Positions 61,252 to 64,000 of a stretch of DNA of 64,000 nucleotides are shown here, piece by piece; position 1 is the stretch's first letter, and each line of letters begins with the position of its first letter. Origin of the DNA: Pseudarcicella hirudinis (GTDB lineage: Bacteria > Bacteroidota > Bacteroidia > Cytophagales > Spirosomataceae); NCBI RefSeq assembly GCF_900115665.1, contig NZ_FOXH01000006.1:1-64000 (forward strand). The letters are read 5' to 3'. The notes below the pieces were generated by a model. The model saw only the letters and a program-made list of their open reading frames with translations, was not told where the DNA came from and did not search any database. A program made the translations under genes and the position numbers.

Positions 61252-61398
61252 CTAAAATAATGTGACGCAACTCAATGTACAACAACTCGAACCATTGCTT
61301 GTATATTTCTGGTTTTTACTTTTTGATGAACCTTCATATGTAAATAAGGCAATAGTTTGTTTTCTTAGGTCAAGGCGAGGGTAAACAGATTTTTTCAT
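61252..61398 (-). CDS. Lanthipeptide-like Cys-rich precursor peptide, orphan
   Basis: A 48-residue peptide: leader MKKSVYPRLDLRKQTIALFT followed by YEGSSKSKNQKYTSNGSSCCTLSCVTLF, of which the last part SNGSSCCTLSCVTLF has three Cys and many Ser/Thr. The (R/K)LDLRKQTIA block resembles the leaders of Bacteroidota class I lanthipeptides (LxLxKxTIA). No LanB, LanC or LanM enzyme is encoded in the window, so the modification enzymes are missing or lie beyond the right edge. The gene starts about 36 bases after a predicted LytTR-type promoter. Confidence 0.7.
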   Translation of the reverse strand: MKKSVYPRLDLRKQTIALFTYEGSSKSKNQKYTSNGSSCCTLSCVTLF

Positions 61399-61438
61399 GT
61401 GAGATAATGTTTAGTTATTTAAGTCATCTGCTAAATTG

Positions 61439-61542
61439 TTGAATCAAAGTGACCAAATATTCGGACCAATAAAAAACTAGTTCGACCAAAGTGATTATTT
61501 TGTCGATTAATATGGATTTACAGAGGTTGGCTTCGACGAAAT
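61439..61542 (-). promoter_or_regulatory. LytTR-type repeat array upstream of the lanthipeptide-like gene
   Basis: Units at 61439 (TTGAATCAAAG), 61460 (TTCGGACCAAT), 61481 (TTCGACCAAAG) and 61502 (GTCGATTAATA) stand exactly 21 bp apart; a further TTCGACGAAAT lies at 61532. The CAAAG at 61445 is 36 bp from the unit at 61481, so the 61439 unit may in fact be the -7 box region. The array aligns base by base with the one at 55248-55321. Confidence 0.7.
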
Positions 61543-61646
61543 TATTCAAAAAAGGATGTGTCTGAACAAATTCATAATATCGGGGAACAGAATTATAAAC
61601 CCGAAAGTAGTATCTGATGGTGCAAAATGAAGAGATCCGAAAAGGA

Positions 61647-62768
61647 TTATAATTTCAAAGACAGGTTTACGGTATAAGTATTTCTGGCATTTTCGATATG
61701 CAGTTTATGGCAGTCAGGATATAAAAGATCAAGTCTTTTACGGGTATTTTCTATCCCGATTCCCCCAAGATTAGAATTAATGGCCAGCTTATTTGAAGCC
61801 TGAGATGGCTTGTTGTTTGAAATAATGAAGGTCATTATGCCGTCCTGTACATCAAGGGAAATTTTAACCCATGATTGTATATCCAGCGTAATGTCGTTTA
61901 CTCCATGTTTAAAAGCATTTTCTACAAAAGAGATCAGCAAAAGTGAAGGAATCATAAAACCCTCTATTTCACCGGAAGTTTCAAATTCCACCCTTACTTT
62001 TTTACCATATCTCAATTTTGCCAAATCCAGATAATCCAGAATAAAGTTTACTTCCTTCGACAAAGCTATTTTTTCGGCATTTGCTTCATACAAGGTATAA
62101 CGCATCAATCCGGCCAGTTTCAAAATGACGCTTGCACTTTTATCATCTTTTTTGAGAATAAGGCTATAAACGTTATTGAGACTATTGAAAAGAAAATGAG
62201 GGTTTAACTGAGAACGCAAATAATTCAGCTCAAGCACCAGATTATCTCTTTCGAGTTTAAGTGTTTTATTGGATAATTCGGAAAAGGACTTTCCTAACTT
62301 TATCATCAAAGGAAGCAAGGCAGGCAAAAAAGCTTCAAAAAAGTTAAAAAACAGGTTCGATAAATCAAAAGTACTTCCCCACAAACCTTTATTAAGCATA
62401 TCCATTTTAAAGGAATGAAGGGTATATTTTGTCGGCAGAAGCTGAAAGTGAATCATTGCCCAGGTAGAGTAATAATTCAGGACGCCGTACCAGATATACA
62501 AAACCAGAAGAAGCAGTAAAAAACTCAGGTAACGGCCCTTGAGCAACAATCTGGGAAAACCCCAATAAGCCAGTGTGTAAAAAAAAGTAATACTCAGGAG
62601 AAAATATAAAGACGCCACCAGCGTCCGATACATAAAAGACATATCGGAACGAACCTTCAAAAACTCCAAAAGATACATTAAAACCCAGAATACCACATGA
62701 ATAACTACTCTGGCCTCCTTTTCTGAGTTTTGATAATAACTTAGTACTTTTTCCTGGATTTTTCTCAT
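61647..62768 (-). CDS. LytS-type membrane sensor histidine kinase
   Basis: The 373-residue protein has four N-terminal membrane helices (about residues 20-160) and a HisKA_7TM/His_kinase-type module: the phospho-acceptor His in LRSQLNPHFLFNSLNNVYS (about 195-213) and the ATP-binding N box as ISFVENAFKHGVND, with GIGIENTRKRLDLLYP. It has no extracytoplasmic sensing domain. The LytTR regulator is 98 bp upstream in the same direction, and the pair is next to three peptide units carrying LytTR-type sites. Confidence 0.92.
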   Translation of the reverse strand: MRKIQEKVLSYYQNSEKEARVVIHVVFWVLMYLLEFLKVRSDMSFMYRTLVASLYFLLSITFFYTLAYWGFPRLLLKGRYLSFLLLLLVLYIWYGVLNYYSTWAMIHFQLLPTKYTLHSFKMDMLNKGLWGSTFDLSNLFFNFFEAFLPALLPLMIKLGKSFSELSNKTLKLERDNLVLELNYLRSQLNPHFLFNSLNNVYSLILKKDDKSASVILKLAGLMRYTLYEANAEKIALSKEVNFILDYLDLAKLRYGKKVRVEFETSGEIEGFMIPSLLLISFVENAFKHGVNDITLDIQSWVKISLDVQDGIMTFIISNNKPSQASNKLAINSNLGGIGIENTRKRLDLLYPDCHKLHIENARNTYTVNLSLKL

Positions 62769-62866
62769 CCGTAAATCGTGTTAATAAATCAGAAGGGCAG
62801 AAAATTATTAATTTCAACAAGATAGACATTTTTGTTAAAATCACATTCTCCCGGGTCTTTTCAAAA

Positions 62867-63628
62867 TTAATTTATAGGTTTTATATACTTGAAAACATTA
62901 TCACGGAATTGCAGGCCAATCTGAATTTTAGCATTGTTATTTATTTCAATCATATTGCCATCTATGGCTTTAATGGCATCAATTCTGACAATATGAGATT
63001 TATGGACTCTTACAAACTGCTCCGAAGGCAGCGTTTCCTCCATTTTTTTCATTGTCATGTGTGTAATGATAACCTTCCCGTCTGTGATAATTTTAACGTA
63101 ATCTCTCAATCCTTCCACAAACAAAATATCGTCAAAATCAACTCTGAGCAATTTACCGTTTTCTTTCACATACATACTCAAAAGTGAAACATTCACCTCT
63201 GGTTCTGCTTTCATTACAATGCTGCTGCCGGCAGGAACTGAAATGGTTGCCGGAGCTGTACTTTTCTGCGTTTTCTCTCTGACTTTCGTTACAGCCCTCA
63301 GAAAACGATCAAAAGAAATCGGTTTTACCAAAAAGTCTGTAACATCAAGATCGAAACCTTCTACGGCATAATCTGAAAAAGCGGTGGTAATAATGATAAA
63401 AGGACGCTTGCTAAGCGATTTAATCATGTCAATCCCCGAAATACGGGGCATATGAATATCGGTAAATATAATATCAACTTCATTCTGTGCGATATAATCC
63501 AATGCGCTAAAGGCATTATCGCAAACTGCTTCCAATACTAAATACGGGATTTTTTCAATGTAGATTTTAAGGATATCCTGAGCCGGTTCTTCGTCTTCAA
63601 CGATGATACATTTTAGGAATTGACTCAT
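62867..63628 (-). CDS. LytTR-family DNA-binding response regulator
   Basis: The 253-residue regulator joins a receiver domain (IIVEDEEPAQDI, Asp in IIFTDIHMPRISG, Lys in FLVKPISFDRFL) to a C-terminal LytTR domain (about 150-250, with ILFVEGLRDYVKIIT, MTMKKMEETLPSEQFVRVHKSHIV in parts, and IQIGLQFRDNVF). It is the only full LytTR protein in the window, so it is the obvious candidate to bind the 21-bp-pitch repeats at 55290, 60697 and 61439. It is co-transcribed with the sensor kinase. Confidence 0.93.
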   Translation of the reverse strand: MSQFLKCIIVEDEEPAQDILKIYIEKIPYLVLEAVCDNAFSALDYIAQNEVDIIFTDIHMPRISGIDMIKSLSKRPFIIITTAFSDYAVEGFDLDVTDFLVKPISFDRFLRAVTKVREKTQKSTAPATISVPAGSSIVMKAEPEVNVSLLSMYVKENGKLLRVDFDDILFVEGLRDYVKIITDGKVIITHMTMKKMEETLPSEQFVRVHKSHIVRIDAIKAIDGNMIEINNNAKIQIGLQFRDNVFKYIKPIN

Positions 63629-64000
63629 CTTTATTGTCAGTTAGGAGTTAAATAAGCAAGAAAAACACAATACTGTCTATGCAATATTATTATTCGGATT
63701 TTTCAAAACCCTAAGATAGTACAACTTAGGAAAATTCAATATAAGAATGTGAAAATCCTGTTCGCAAATTACCATATATTCAATCAAAATTAATGCGCTC
63801 TTACAGGAAAATCGTTGTTTATCTTCTTTTCTTTGGAAAAGATATGAATCAGAGTCTTAAATTAGCCCGTTATTTGTAACCGTTCTCAGTCGCTCAATAT
63901 ACGTAATCTTATATATTATATTCTCCTGATTTTCAGTTTTTCTATCCGAAGAATCCCTGGAAAACCATGTATTACTCAGCTAAAATGGCTGTTCCTTTCT
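63629..64000. other. Right-hand gene-free stretch
   Basis: These 372 bases should contain the promoter of the two-component pair. Near the right edge, an ATG on the plus strand at 63968 (MYYSAKMAVPF...) could begin the next gene, but only about 11 codons are visible, so I do not call it. No repeat or stable hairpin stands out. Confidence 0.4.

Noticed and set aside
61439-61542. CRISPR-like array
   Set aside because: Units are only 11 bp with a 21-bp pitch and are degenerate; spacers are too short. A regulator-binding array fits better.
62407-62844. 145-codon minus-strand frame overlapping the kinase
   Set aside because: It is an alternative frame of the membrane part of the LytS-type kinase, whose own frame has all motifs.
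63968-64000. Possible start of a plus-strand gene at the right edge
   Set aside because: Only about 11 codons are visible, with no recognisable family, so it cannot be supported.

Overview
The window is from a Bacteroidota chromosome. The evidence is a SusC/SusD pair, FG-GAP/ASPIC proteins, TonB receptors with carboxypeptidase-like N-terminal domains, LytTR-type two-component signalling and weak A-rich ribosome sites. A soil or plant-associated member of the Cytophagia/Sphingobacteriia type is likely, but I cannot name a genus. I see no rRNA, tRNA, CRISPR array, transposase or phage gene.

Region 1 (1-17.5 kb) is a glycan/organic substrate locus. Two near-identical ROK regulators in direct orientation (the first cut by the window edge) bracket a small membrane protein, a HEAT-like protein, an aldo/keto reductase with an AraC regulator, and a minus-strand block: SusC, SusD, an FG-GAP/UnbV surface protein, a vanadium-haloperoxidase-like PAP2 protein and a GH29 alpha-L-fucosidase. 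Region 2 (17.5-29 kb) is a complete myo-inositol catabolic operon (iolB-C-A-G, Na+ symporter, class II aldolase, iolD, iolE) with a divergent LacI regulator and a candidate operator. Region 3 (29-38.9 kb) holds secreted oxidoreductase-type proteins (sorbosone dehydrogenase with PKD and cytochrome c parts, an azurin-like copper protein, a second dehydrogenase-like propeller and a Tat-exported TIM barrel), then an AraC regulator divergent from a siderophore-interacting flavoprotein.

Region 4 (38.9-63.6 kb) is the notable part: a compound natural-product locus almost wholly on the minus strand. One block encodes a type II, polyene-style polyketide/fatty-acid line: KS-alpha, an active-site-less KS-beta, ketoreductase, dehydratase, ACP, thioesterase, phosphopantetheinyl transferase and AMP ligase, with no enoyl reductase. 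It is interleaved with RiPP functions. Two tiny paralogous precursor genes (54201-54621) carry Ala-flanked SERCTI(S/T)Q cores. Three enzymes (a ureohydrolase, an HtrB-like acyltransferase and an M50 protease) each carry what looks like a PqqD/RRE-type leader-binding domain. The simplest reading is that the core Arg is converted to ornithine by the arginase-like enzyme and N-acylated with a polyenoyl chain by the acyltransferase, giving a lipidated RiPP. This is inference.

Upstream of it lies a second RiPP set: a SPASM radical SAM enzyme of FxsB/GrrM appearance, a C39 peptidase ABC exporter, a short HlyD-like protein and three double-glycine precursors, one with the core AWLDVNSSWLEVSGKDSE. 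A third, lanthipeptide-like orphan precursor (61252-61398) sits near a LytS/LytTR system. Three promoters, one per peptide set, share the same architecture: two 11-bp repeats at 21-bp pitch, exactly 36 bp from a TTTG box. This suggests that one LytTR regulator controls all three.
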